Source: Stichopus chloronotus | Taxonomy: Eukaryota > Echinodermata > Holothuroidea > Aspidochirotida > Stichopodidae | DNA: 64,000 nt | Assembly (NCBI GenBank): GCA_021234535.1 | Contig: CM037837.1 | Coordinates: 2,954,218 to 3,018,217 of the forward strand | Reading direction: 5' to 3' | Part shown: positions 35,101 through 43,368 of the stretch, piece by piece | How positions within the stretch are numbered: the first letter of the stretch is position 1 | How the letters are laid out: every line of letters begins with the position of its first letter | Notes under the pieces: generated by a model | Seen by the model: the letters and a program-made list of their open reading frames with translations, nothing else | The model's database searches: none | What the model was told of the DNA's origin: nothing | Program-made: the position numbers and the translations under genes

Positions 35101-37460
35101 GATATAAGGCTTTTAAGTCTACGACATGGGGTTTGTGAGGTTGCAATATGTGACTTTGAAGGGTATGATTTTTAAGTTTATGGTATAAAGGTTTGTAAAC
35201 TATGATATGCCGTTTACTTGTCTATGATTCAATGTTCCTAAATTTACGCAGTGGCGGAGTTACCATACGGCCAGAGGGCAGCCCCCCCCCCCCGCCCTTA
35301 TGCCCTGAGGCAAATGGATTACAGTCGCCCTTTTCAGATTTTCACAAAAAATAGATAAAGTTAATAGAAAAATACAAGTGAGAAGAAAAAATGAAAGACA
35401 AGGTAAAGAAATTGCACGTTTGAGTATTTCAGCACCCTCCAGGAAATGGTAAGGGTGTTGAGCTTACTTCAGACTGAGTCTGGAAAGGGCGATTTCCATC
35501 AATCTGGGGGGGGGGGGGGGGGGAAGGGGAGTATTTTTTTTTTTTTTGCTCTAAACGATCCTATCGCCCCCTTTAGATTCTCAGTGCACCCTAATCAAAC
35601 GTTCTGGCTGTGCCAATGCAACGACGGCATACTGTAGTTCCATATCACACCAGTACTGCATCAAACTTGTCGATACCCCCCTGATCCGTGTCCTGCGCTC
35701 ACGAAGAAAACGAATCTAGCTACACACATAGCGACGCACTTAAGAGTCTCTTGAAACCCTGTAAGAAAGACCCCTGTGACTCCACTGCCCAATGAAAAAA
35801 AAAATATGGGACCAAAGATAAGTTCATCCCCATCCAAGTATTTGCCAAGTGATACAAGAATGTATGAAAGAGGATAATAAAGGATTCTTGCATCAGCCCA
35901 ATCCATCTGGTATGTATTAGCATTTCATAGATTTACTTTTACTCTCATTAATTTGAAAAATTGCAAACATGAGATCCCTGTTTCAAGACTGTGCATATGC
36001 AGCTTATTACACCAAGGAAGTGTCGTTTCTGACCATCTGAGGAGTTTGAAAAGCCCAAAACGTTCTTGTACCCTCCACTCCAACCGATGTTGGCGCTCCG
36101 CTTAGATAGTCCTGTATGGGTTCCTATATAGAGAGGGTTACGACAACTGGTTATCAGACGCCATTTTGCCTTAAAACTGTATGACCTTATTGATTCTTTA
36201 AGAGGCATGATAAACAATCAAATTGCCGTTACACATCTTTGTTTTCACTGGATAAGTACAGATTATGTATCACCGTTTCGACTAACTTGGATGCACGTAT
36301 GTAGGTCCCACAATGTTCGCGCAGGTGGAGGCGAAACTGTCTAAAATTGCAGCCCCCCCCCCTTACATAGGAGCCTTATTAGTCCTGCCTGCACTCGCCC
36401 CTCCCTCCAATATCTTTAAAGTGCAGTTTGCAATTCTCTTAGGACAGCGCCATTTCCCCCTACCTCTGACTGAAACTTTTAGCTCCTCCACCGACTTTAC
36501 GATGTGTAATTTATTTACTTTTCTAATATGAAATTTGCAAGTCTATGTTATGGGATTTTTAATAAATTCTGTGAGGTTTTTCATGCTATGATATGAGTCA
36601 TTTAAGCCTACAACAGGGAGTTTGTTAAGCATTGATACTATGTTTGTACTACTGTGATACGAGATTTATACATGAGAAGTATATACTACGGTATTCTTAA
36701 ATTGAAGATGTGAGCTTCTAGGTCTGAATATGAAATGAGGTCTGTGAGTTTGAAGTTATGTTTTCGATAACTTTTGTTTGTGTTTTGTTTGTGTTTGTGT
36801 GTGTGTGTGTCTTAACGTCTTTTTTCTCATTTTAACGAACACTGTTGAAGATGGAGATGAACCGTTGTCTTTCATTTTCTTTCATATCTCTATCGTTGGT
36901 AATATGTCACAACTAAGTTCAATAATATCGTGCTCAAAAATTATGTATACATCCTTAACCCCCACTACCCCCATCCCGTTGCCACTATGTAATTGAGTGT
37001 AATGTGAAAGTCACGCTGAAAAAATACAAAGATCGATATTTTGATTTGGTCTAATTTTCTTGGCTAAGTTTTGAGGTGTGATTGGAGTTTTCTTGTGAAT
37101 GGCATTAAGTTTATTATCTTCGCTGCTGAAAGGAAGAGAAAACATAAAACATGGAGTGTACAAATAGGGTGAAAAAATATGCAACAAACTATGGAAAACA
37201 AAAAAATTCTGATAGTTTTAAACTATAGTCAATTTAAAAATTTAACTCTCTTATTTTAATTTAGTTTTTTTTTTTTTTTTTGTTGCGAATTGTCTCAGGT
37301 TTACGACGGACCAGACAGTTCATTTCCGTTTTTGGACCGATTCTGTGGTTCAGTTGTTCCTGCACCAATTACATCGAGTGGACCAGATATGTACCTAGTA
37401 TTCAGATCAGACTCCACCGTATCTGGATCTGGTATCTACGCTACCTACACAATCACTTAA
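17034..37460 (+). CDS. Secreted proteinase K-like subtilase with two CUB domains (12 coding exons; three frame breaks as given)
   Basis: The product is a secreted serine endopeptidase of the S8 family (proteinase K/aqualysin-like), about 631 residues. Coding exons: 17034-17141, 21049-21187, 22142-22271, 22673-22779, 23891-24032, 24558-24742, 26669-26841, 29097-29282, 29860-30042, 31621-31810, 34469-34662, 37299-37460. Order: signal peptide (1 to about 18), I9 inhibitor propeptide (about 25-105), S8 domain (about 108-375) with Asp137 in VLDTG, His168 in NGHGTHCAG, oxyanion Asn255 in SAGN and Ser320 in SGTS, a Pro-rich linker (about 378-389), CUB1 (about 391-507), and CUB2 (about 517-631) ending at TAA. 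All introns are GT-AG. Nine junctions are in phase. Two junctions (exon 2/3 and exon 8/9) and the body of exon 7 are broken by one base each, in TTT, CCC and GGG runs. Either these are assembly errors or the gene is a recent pseudogene. CUB domains suggest matrix or substrate anchoring (inferred). Confidence 0.88.
17530..17615 (+). repeat. (GT)n-rich tract
   Basis: TGTG-rich sequence with GGG interruptions. A similar short GTGTGTG tract precedes the family 2 copy at 27850, so it may be part of the repeat. Confidence 0.7.
17620..18010 (+). repeat. Dispersed family 2 (CRE/AGGTCA repeat), copy a
   Basis: It contains the family landmarks: TCCTCCTAGACGG at 17637, AGGTCAAAGGTGA at 17718, AAATGTCCTTGAGTTATGAAAA, a perfect AGGTCAAAGGTCA at 17854-17866, and a second start CAGACCGATGACATC near 17965. 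It seems to hold two degenerate modules in tandem. Confidence 0.6.
19225..19560 (+). repeat. Dispersed family 2, copy b
   Basis: It matches the copy at 27890-28235 along its length: CAGTCGGAT, AACTTCAAAGTTGGTGGG, TGCCCGG, TATGACGTCATA, AACATTTTTCGCATAATCT, GTGAATGTCCTAG, CGATGGCGTCCAC, a perfect AGGTCAAAGGTCA (19443-19455), and AAATGCTCTAAAAG. Confidence 0.75.
19975..20034 (+). repeat. Repeat block 3, copy a
   Basis: It shares ATGCAAACGATAAGG, TGGCAA and ATTGCCTACTTGT in order with 29020-29075 (same strand) and 45057-45110 (opposite strand). Each copy lies downstream of a family 2 copy, so it may be its 3' end. Confidence 0.6.
20420..20515 (-). repeat. Dispersed repeat family 4, copy a
   Basis: The reverse complement aligns with 32722-32821: TCCTATGCTTAAGCTAGAAG, CCGACACTGG, GGGTCACGTGCTG, AATGTAATCT and GGTGA occur in the same order and spacing. 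A related GGAGGGTCACGTG word lies inverted at 20125. The nearby hairpin AGAGCCGTGTATAG/AGATATACGGCTCT at 20577-20604 is on the flank. Confidence 0.6.
21049..21187 (+). CDS. Subtilase exon 2: I9 propeptide core (carries a frame break)
   Basis: The frame contains [16 protein letters not shown], the classic I9 signature (FxGFAAxLT). Acceptor TTTTTAAAG|AAT at 21048 is phase 0, matching exon 1. The donor ATCT|GTGAGT is strong but leaves one base over, while exon 3 needs phase 0. Removing one T from the TTT at 21180-21182 would fix the phase and keep the usual I9 spacing. Confidence 0.75.
21188..22141 (+). other. Protease intron 2
   Basis: 0.95 kb with a G run at 21606-21618 and a C run near 22006. 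No exon or element was recognised inside. Confidence 0.75.
22142..22271 (+). CDS. Subtilase exon 3: end of I9, start of mature protease
   Basis: It encodes [13 protein letters not shown] (last I9 strand) then SSWGLDRID, the usual N-terminus of mature proteinase K-like enzymes, so autoprocessing should occur between these. The acceptor is TTTTTAG and the donor is ATCG|GTAACT, phase 1. Confidence 0.85.
22272..22672 (+). other. Protease intron 3
   Basis: A phase-1 intron of 401 bases, GT-AG. Nothing notable inside. Confidence 0.8.
22673..22779 (+). CDS. Subtilase exon 4: catalytic Asp
   Basis: It contains [11 protein letters not shown] with catalytic Asp137, followed by [12 protein letters not shown]. 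Acceptor CGTCAG and donor GAA|GTAAGT. The phase-1 split Gly with exon 3 is intact. Confidence 0.9.
22780..23890 (+). other. Protease intron 4
   Basis: It is filled almost entirely by the inverted-repeat element at 22835-23718; the remaining flanks are short. Confidence 0.8.
22835..23718. mobile_element. Foldback element with TCGA-rich inverted repeats, about 885 bp
   Basis: The ends are inverted: CGACATATGTCGAAT, then GTATCTCGTAATC at the left; GATTACGAGAAACCGACATATG and ATTCGACATGTCG at the right. Internal modules such as TCCAATCAGAGC, CTAGAAAG, TTTATCCAATAAGAGTACGAGAA and CATATGACAGTTT recur several times in both orientations. No coding frame. It looks like a foldback transposon or an array of nested inverted copies. 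Confidence 0.7.
23891..24032 (+). CDS. Subtilase exon 5: catalytic His
   Basis: It encodes [14 protein letters not shown] with catalytic His168, then [18 protein letters not shown], matching the proteinase K segment after the histidine. Acceptor CACCAG, donor GAAG|GTAAGT, phase 1. The cysteine after HGTH is typical of proteinase K-like enzymes. Confidence 0.9.
24033..24557 (+). other. Protease intron 5
   Basis: 525 bases with an imperfect trinucleotide-rich patch (GCTGCTGATGCTACTACT-like) near 24480. Otherwise unremarkable. Confidence 0.8.
24558..24742 (+). CDS. Subtilase exon 6: oxyanion Asn
   Basis: It encodes [17 protein letters not shown] (the substrate-binding strand with SGG-like glycines) and [13 protein letters not shown] with oxyanion-hole Asn255. 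Acceptor GTATAG, donor TCT|GTAAGT, phase 0. Confidence 0.9.
24743..26668 (+). other. Protease intron 6
   Basis: 1.9 kb. It contains a G run (25292) and C run (25450) inside GGCCCGTACGCAG-type text, and the inverted-repeat element at 25857-26463. Confidence 0.8.
25857..26463. mobile_element. MITE-like element with about 130-bp terminal inverted repeats
   Basis: The left end begins CGGAAGCTTAAAAG and contains GATAAGAATATCTTTGC, TTCTGCAAAATGTC, GCAGCAAAG and AATGATCA. The right end is its reverse complement, reading GCAAAGATATTCTTATC and ending CTTAAGCGTCCG. The interior repeats TTCTGCAAAATGTCC in both orientations. TA flanks both ends (TTAC and TAG), compatible with a TA target duplication, but this is not certain. 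Confidence 0.7.
26669..26841 (+). CDS. Subtilase exon 7: catalytic Ser (internal frame break)
   Basis: The first half reads [18 protein letters not shown] and the second, one frame over, reads [15 protein letters not shown] with nucleophile Ser320. The frames swap at the CCC in GCTCCCTGG (26748-26756). With two Cs the frame runs through and the exon ends in phase 1 as exon 8 needs. As given, translation stops before the serine. Confidence 0.85.
27084..27310 (+). repeat. 21-bp tandem repeat (GTGAATTTAAGTTTATAGA)
   Basis: About eleven diverged copies of a 21-bp AT-rich unit with a GTGAATTTAAG core. Confidence 0.85.
27890..28235 (+). repeat. Dispersed family 2, copy c (best preserved)
   Basis: Landmarks in order: TCTCCTCCTAGAAGG, AAGTCGGAT, CCTCAAACTTGGTGG, GTGCCCGGATATG, CCAGACTGATGACGTCATAGGTCA, CACAGGTCATGAAAACG, AACATTTTTAGCATTATCTC, TATCCTAGAGTTATAAA, GGACGTCACC, a perfect AGGTCAAAGGTCA at 28160-28172, and TTCTCTAAAAGTG. 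A perfect hairpin AATTGTGCAATA/TATTGCACAATT follows at 28218-28250. Confidence 0.75.
28382..28930. mobile_element. MITE with about 210-bp terminal inverted repeats and TTAA flanks
   Basis: TTAA occurs at 28378-28381 and 28931-28934. The element begins AGTGGACCTAAAGTCAAAA and ends TTTTGACTTTAGGTCCACT; inverted similarity continues through AACTCCCATCTT, CTGAGCTGAGATATAAAATG and further inward to roughly 28600 and 28715. TTAA duplications are the hallmark of piggyBac-type insertion, although the terminal bases are not the usual piggyBac ones. No transposase frame, so it is non-autonomous. Confidence 0.8.
29020..29075 (+). repeat. Repeat block 3, copy b
   Basis: ATGCAAAACGATAGG, GAATTGCAAGTCCGTGG and ATTGCCTACTTGTATTC align with 19975-20034 and, inverted, 45057-45110. 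It ends close to the polypyrimidine tract of exon 8. Confidence 0.65.
29097..29282 (+). CDS. Subtilase exon 8: end of S8 domain and Pro-rich linker
   Basis: It encodes [18 protein letters not shown], the helix after the active-site serine, then [20 protein letters not shown], an acidic and Pro-rich linker that leads to the CUB domains. Acceptor TTTCCAG, donor AATG|GTAAGA, phase 1. A dispersed repeat ends about 20 bases upstream of this exon. Confidence 0.85.
29283..29859 (+). other. Protease intron 8
   Basis: 577 bases, phase 1. An inverted pair is visible: TGCCCGTCGAGTGCGC near 29659 and GCGCGTTCGACGGGCC near 29764. Otherwise nothing recognised. Confidence 0.75.
29860..30042 (+). CDS. Subtilase exon 9: first half of CUB1 (frame break at its start)
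   Basis: The frame [20 protein letters not shown], then a segment with four cysteines in total, matches the N-terminal half of a CUB domain and ends CFDTVK|GTAAAC. Entering from exon 8 in phase 1 gives VCG and then loses the frame at GGG (29865-29867); one G fewer restores it. Confidence 0.82.
30043..31620 (+). other. Protease intron 9
   Basis: 1.58 kb. The first third has a scatter of CAGCTATA words (about 30190-30480). No exon-like frame was found. Confidence 0.75.
30190..30480 (+). repeat. Cluster of CAGCTATA words
   Basis: CAGCTATA or a close variant appears about eight times at irregular spacing, with the palindrome GATAGCTACATGTAGCTG near its end. It may be a decayed tandem array. Confidence 0.5.
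31621..31810 (+). CDS. Subtilase exon 10: second half of CUB1
   Basis: It encodes [18 protein letters not shown], the CUB calcium-site/turn region, then [11 protein letters not shown] and [10 protein letters not shown], followed by a Ser/Thr/Pro linker. Acceptor GTTAAAG, donor ACTC|GTACGT, phase 1. Confidence 0.85.
31811..34468 (+). other. Protease intron 10
   Basis: 2.66 kb. It contains family 4 copy b (32722-32821), a short internal duplicate of CGGAAGCT-ATGCAAT (33074 and 33523) and pyrimidine-rich stretches. No further exon; exons 10 and 11 join in phase. Confidence 0.75.
32722..32821 (+). repeat. Dispersed repeat family 4, copy b
   Basis: This is the direct-orientation counterpart of 20420-20515, sharing TCCTATACTTTAGCTAGAAG, CCGACACTGG, GGGTCACGTGCTG and AATGTAATCT. 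Both copies sit in introns of the protease gene, in opposite orientations. Confidence 0.6.
34469..34662 (+). CDS. Subtilase exon 11: first half of CUB2
   Basis: It encodes [31 protein letters not shown] and CQYDYVL, which are standard CUB landmarks (CG, TPNYPxxYP, F-x-F/E, C-x-YDxV). Acceptor CTGACAG, donor CTG|GTAAGT. The split codon with exon 10 is in phase. Confidence 0.9.
35085..35240 (+). repeat. Degenerate 20-25 bp tandem repeat, part 1
   Basis: Repeated words of the form AAGTCTATGATAT-AAGG-TTTG, about six diverged units. Confidence 0.55.
36536..36720 (+). repeat. Degenerate 20-25 bp tandem repeat, part 2
   Basis: The same kind of unit as at 35085-35240 (AAGTCTATGTTATGGGATTTTTAA and variants), suggesting one array later split by an insertion. 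Confidence 0.5.
37299..37460 (+). CDS. Subtilase exon 12: second half of CUB2 and stop
   Basis: It encodes [18 protein letters not shown], then [15 protein letters not shown] and a short end YATYTIT followed by TAA. Acceptor GTCTCAG after a long T tract, phase 0. The protein stops right at the last CUB strand. Confidence 0.9.
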   Translation, partial: VYDGPDSSFPFLDRFCGSVVPAPITSSGPDMYLVFRSDSTVSGSGIYATYTIT

Positions 37461-37920
37461 ATACTCAGAATTGTACGTAAGCGTTAAAAGTTGGCTGAGG
37501 GGGTAATGGAAGAGAAGATGACGGTTTACTAGTGGCGACCGGTGGTGGTGGGAGGAGGGGGGGGGAGTTGGGTGTGGTGCATTATAATTCCAACTCTTTC
37601 TCTGTATGTCAAGACGATCGTAACTCAAAGTGGATAAGATATGGTGTCAGTAGTGGGATGTGATAGAGTTAAGTTTAGGAACGATGTAAAGAGGAACAAC
37701 GTAACTGGTTGCTCATAACAAATCACATTGATTGCCACTCAAGAGGGATCCACTGACTCCTAAGGGGATGGGGAATATAACCGTTGGTAGTGGTGATGTT
37801 ATTGCTGAAGTATTTGATGAAGGTAATGGTAAAGGAGTTTATGCAGCTATGATTTTCGTTTGTCGCTCATTAGATTGACAAAACAACATGAGAAAATATG
37901 GAGTGACTGTAAGGGACGAA

Positions 37921-37926
37921 AATAAA
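37921..37926 (+). terminator. Candidate polyadenylation signal of the protease gene
   Basis: AATAAA lies about 460 bases after the TAA at 37458-37460 and is the first clear canonical hexamer I noticed there. Assignment is by position only. Confidence 0.4.
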
Positions 37927-38549
37927 CGTTCTTAAACAATTGAAGATCATGTTTCTATAGCTTCAATTATAATTGTTATTTATTTATTTTTTTTTAATAA
38001 TAACACGTTATTTTTCGGTTGACAGAACAAGTGCATAGTGCATCTAGCTTTTTTTTGGGAGGGGAGGGGGCATTAGAAGACTGCAAAAAAAGGGAAAACA
38101 CGCTTTGACGAAAAGTTGTCACAAGGGGGAGGGGGAGGAGAGATGGAGATTGGGGTGGAGAGAGAGAAACGGAACCTTATGTACTATAACTATACAACTG
38201 AAAGTTTCAATATATCAGGTGATTAATGGTTATGATAATTGGAGCTTGATACTCCAGTGCTTGGTCACAATGTAAGTAATATTACAATCTCCCGGGGACT
38301 ACGTTTCACTCATATGGGATTTGCATCTGTTCACTTTGTTGCCGTCCGTCCTCGTATTTGTTGCGTGTGTGGGGAGGGCAGTGGGAAGACACCAAACTTG
38401 AAAAAAAAATGCCGCGAAGACACCTCTTACCCTACAAAAAGAAACATGATCTGTGAGTACATGTGTGATGGGAGCCAGTCTCAGACGTTCACAAGGCAAC
38501 CATAGCCCTTAATCTTGTGTTAAAGTACGGAAAACACATTCTGGATTAT

Positions 38550-39080
38550 CGGTTCGAATTAATCCTAAAAAACGTTGAAAATAGCCACAATTGTCATGAA
38601 AATCCATCAACCAGTGACCATTTTACAAGCAGTTGCATCATGAATAAACATAAGCCAAATATGAAAATTTGTGACGTCCAGGGAGGGTCTCACACGATAT
38701 GCCTCATGTTATTCTTTGTTTAGGCTACTTAACAGTTGTTTCAAGGACAATTGAGAATTTTCTATCCCAGGACGGATTTGTTTTGGAAGCACGTATTGTG
38801 TTCTTTGAACATATTGATATCACTTACCAAAGTGAGACCCAGAAATAAATTAATTAAGAGATAAAATACAGAGGCGTAAAAAAATAAGAAATACTGACAC
38901 TGTGCAACACTTTACATCATCTGTTTTGCATTTTCATCATGAAATGCCATATCTCAAAAACGGTTGTAGATATAAACAAATCTTCCAACGGATTACCACT
39001 CAGGGTGTCACTCTGCAAATGTTGAATGAAGCTAGTTCTTTTCTGGATGAGTGTCACTCGCTCTTTAAGACGATGGTAGA
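38550..39080 (+). repeat. Dispersed repeat family 5, copy a (about 530 bp)
   Basis: It aligns over its length with 50395-50945: AAAATCCATCAA, ATCATGAATAAACAT, AAATTTGTGACGTC, TTGAGAATTTT, GATATCACTTACCAA, CTGACACTGTGCAAC, CATATCTCAAAAA, AGATATAAACAAA and TCTTTTCT. No long frame is conserved, so it is a non-coding element. Confidence 0.8.
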
Positions 39081-42000
39081 TCTCGGCTTCTTTCAGAAAT
39101 TGCACAGTTCTTGAAAATTTATACATACAGCACGACCGCATAAAAATCCTATTATGACTTGACTGTTCAGTGAGCGAAATCCATCAGACGATGTACAGTT
39201 CAGGGCATAGCCGTACATCAGGAATAGTGAAACAACTGACATGTACTCGTGTTGTGGGAATTTGAGGATAAAGGGTAAGGATTCACTACAAGTCTTAACC
39301 AAGCCCTACATAGCCCTCAAAATTCACTGAGAATTTTTAAGACTGGTTCAGATTCGTTTTGGAGGACTATGAAAGTAAAACCATGAGAACTTAAAACCTA
39401 AGAATAAGTAGGGCAAACCAGTTATCTTTATATCTGAGAGAGACACATCTGGGTTCGGTTATAGAGGATTAACTCTTTAATGTATATGAGCCACGATCTT
39501 TCCACACTGCCCTGACATAGCCGAAATCTAAATTACAGGGTTAGTGCTGCGATCTTCTGAAATACGTAGAACAACCAACTATCTTCACATCTGAGAGAGT
39601 TGACATATAATTCGTCTACAAGAGATCAAGAGAGGTGTACGTGAGTCATGAGATGGTAGCCTAATCTTGCCGAGTCTCCCAAGTCATCGAACCCATGGGG
39701 AACAAGGTTATCGATGTGAGATATGAACAGAATAGCAAACACAAACGTTATTGTAAATTAAATTAATTCATCACTGGCATTATTTGAAGAAACCCTCAAA
39801 CGTGAAAAATTGACTGTTCGTTGGTATTTTTATGCATAATTTGTACATTATACTTTGATCTCGGTGACTTTGGTATGCACGGTTGTATCAGATACATGCA
39901 CGGCATAGTGCAGTCTGTCGTACTTTACTTCACTGAGAGCAAGGAATTCTAGTTCCTGCATCATTTAAGGGATGGGACGCCAAAATCACCCTTTAAACAG
40001 ATGGAGGAAACAGTATGAAGACACATTCACTTCAGAGTGTGAATTTATAAGACTACATTTAGGGTTACCAGACTTAATATCGTTCCCTCATCGATCTGAT
40101 TCAATACACAACGATGCGTTCTCCTGCACTGGCCAACAAAATTAAGATCTAATAATGAAAACTGTCACAATCAAAAGTTTTGATTTTACGGTAGGTTGCC
40201 CTTGTGGCATAAATGATTTACGGTATAATGGCAGCAACCGAATGTGTCCACTGGAGGATCCAGAGGGAGGTGACAACGGTGGAAATGGTCGCACCGAAAG
40301 GTGGGTCCGAAAATCGTCTCAGAAAATTTGCTAAATAATCAAGGAACAAACAGAAGTAACCTAGGAAACTGAAGATTATAGACTCTTATCAAATGAAGTT
40401 TTTAAAACTTCAACCGTATGACATGAGTATGGATGCTTTAATTAATATCATAAGTAAACATTTACTTTCACAACACCGGTAATTGTTTAAGCCTTCCATC
40501 AATGTTTTTGAGATAGTTATCTTAAAAGAATATTCCACGGGGAGGTCAAGAGGTCCTAAATTTGTTCACTGGAGGAACTGCAATATCTTGTCCATAACTC
40601 AACATATTGTTCTTTGAAGAAAAACGTCTTTGGTCGAGAATGATTTCCACTAGTTGCCTCAAGATTGCACAATGCCATGGTAACAGTGGCGAATTGCCGT
40701 GATAAGTCTTTGATGTTTTTCAAAATTGAAGAGATTATTTAACCTTGAAATTTGACACCAGTCAAAACTTCCGATTGATATTATTGTAGCGTGACCTTTA
40801 AGTACTGCATGTTCGGGAAAATTAGAACGGATACCATTATGTTTGATCGTATGATTTTCTTTACTTTTTAAATGTACATGCCAAGTTGTTCATCAACACG
40901 TCATTCATTGAACCTCGAAGACAGTAACCACTTTTAAAGGCAGCAGAAACCGCATAGAAACAGTGAAAACCGTTAAGTATATTTGGAAATTAACAGTTGT
41001 TATAATAAGCGCTACGTAATGAATATGCAACACTGCAGGTCTCACTGGTAGGTCAAAAGCATACTACTCAAGTCGTCGCTCCTTGATCGGTACCGGGAAT
41101 TGTCGTATTTAGTGAAAACAAAAAATTCAAATAACCTACAGACTGATCGCCTAATTGCGGCGTCAGTGATAAGCTGTGTTGATTAGCTGAATATTCATTA
41201 CCAGTGTACTTCTCATTGGCTCGTTCAAAGATTAGTACGTTTAAGTTGCATGAAATTTTTCAACCACTACATTATCTTATTTTACCCTTGCCGTCGCTCT
41301 TCTGGAAGACTTTAGAATCATTTGGCGAAATTTACCACCTGCAAACTATTTATTGCGATCCCAAATTGCCTACATGGTGCAATTAAAAGACATACTTAAC
41401 TTTTGAAGTTGAAATTTTAATGCTTTTTATACATTTTGCCAATGCACGTAATCACTTTAAAATGTTGATTTCTCATTTCAATATCATAACACCATGTGTG
41501 AATAAGTAAGTACCAACGACATGCAGTCTGTATAAATGCTTTCTCATTTCTTTCGGAGAGAGGGTGGGATGGGGGGGGGGGGGGGGGAGGACATAGGTAT
41601 GTACCTGACATCCGTGTGCAAAGAATGATGTACAGCGGGTATACAGGTGGTAGTCTATATCAGGAAACACAGGCGGTCATTCACCTAAAACTATGATCAG
41701 GTAAGTTTAAATGTCTTTTTTACTCATAGGACTACGGAAAAGCAGAGAGAAGTGATCAGGAAAAAAAAAAAACCCTCCATCCGTGATTATTAAGGGCCGC
41801 TGATATGAAAGACAACGGTCAAGAACGGCTTTTGGCAAACAGATTTACTCTCTAGTTCAAGCTGAGCCTTTAAGTCCCCAACCTTTCCCTTTATGTACTC
41901 TGCCGAATGTTGATGTTAAGTATTTGAAGAAAAATTGGTTCAGTTGTTTTGTTTTAAACCCTCGTATCCTTCTAAGAACATGAATCCTTGTTTTAACAAA

Positions 42001-42244
42001 ACATTGATATTTTTTGTCAACGGTAGCAAGCAGTGTGTTAGTTAGTCCTCGATGATGATGAAGTGAGGGGGTACTTTTCATTTCGAAAGCCAAATCGCGT
42101 TGATATCTTTGCTGCCTATACGTTTTCGTGAAAAGTACGTGGAGTGTTCGCCGTTATGCAAAAATACCACCTGTCGTACAAGCATGTCGAATCCTAACGT
42201 GGCACAAGACCTGTTACATCCGAAAATGTGAAAATCAACGGATA

Positions 42245-42460
42245 GGCTGATGTGAAAGAATGAATAATGTAAAAAAAAATACGGTAAAAACAATCCATAA
42301 TTTAAAGAAAAGTATCGGTAATGTAAAAATTCTTTGAAGCGATAATGTAAAAATGTTACCGATAACGTAAAAAAATCTTAGAACCGATAATGTCCTCGGT
42401 ATTATATTTTACATCATCGGTTGTTTTTTTGCATTATCGATTGATATTTACATTATCGGG
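42245..42460. repeat. Foldback built from CCGATAATGTAAAA words
   Basis: The left side repeats CGGTAATGTAAAAA, CGATAATGTAAAAATG and CCGATAACGTAAAAA; the right side has the complements TTTTACATCATCGG, TTTGCATTATCG and TTTACATTATCGG. The centre is near 42395. The transcript would form a long hairpin. Confidence 0.7.
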
Positions 42461-43333
42461 TGTAATGAGACCGCTATCAGACCGATAAGTTTCATATACC
42501 GTTTTGTATAAGTTCGCTTTCGAATATTCAAAAATTGGAATGAGCGGTCTTTCGTAAATTTCTTTGTTGAAATAACTTTCTTCATCATTTGCTTTTCTGT
42601 GTACCGTTATGTAAAAACATAATTGCATTAAGTATTGAAAAAATGAGTTAGATTAATCCAACCTTAGTTCAAATAGACAATGTCTGATGTAATACATTAC
42701 TCTATTACTCCATGAGATATATCTAGACACACAACTAGTCTAGAACGCAGTTAGTTACATGGAGAGCAGGTCACAATGTCATATTCTATTAATTCGAGAA
42801 CGACCATTCTTTTCTTTTTTTAAACGGGTACCTTTATTTGTTGGGAAAATGTCTACCGATCAACGACACTATTTTTCTTGTATTTTGTTATATTTTGTAT
42901 GGACTGCCAAGCCTCTTCTCAGGAAGTCACTTCATCGATACGGTACCATTAAGAGCAATATTCCTGTTCAACGTTGTAAGAGTACCCGTGTTTCTTCTCT
43001 TCTTTGTGTCTGTCTGACCCTCCACCATTCATCATTCCTTCACCTCCTGTCTCTCTTTTACTCTCATCCTTCTGGTATCGTCATTATAATTTGCGCTGTG
43101 AAGTCCTGTTGTGAAGTGTGGATCATTAACTTCAATTTCAATTTTGTTTTGGTTTTTTAATAAATCAATGTACTTTCTATGGATATCTCCATCAAGCCCA
43201 TACACAGCTGGAGAGTTTGAGAGATCAGTCATATATGGATTTACTATTTAATCAATTGCACCATGTAATTAATGATATATAAGATCTCTATAATTATCCC
43301 TTATGCTATGTATTTATACATATATGAATAAAT

Positions 43334-43368
43334 ACATAAATCGATCAATCAATCAATTAATCAATCAA
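43334..43368 (+). repeat. (AATC)n short tandem
   Basis: About eight AATC units with single-base variants. Confidence 0.8.

Larger units (their letters stand above)
34663..37298 (+). other. Protease intron 11
   Basis: 2.64 kb, phase 0. Degenerate AAGTCTATGATATGAGG-type tandem repeats occur at 35085-35240 and 36536-36720, separated by text with C/G runs (35283, 35505-35521, 36350). A (GT)n run is at 36795. Confidence 0.75.
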
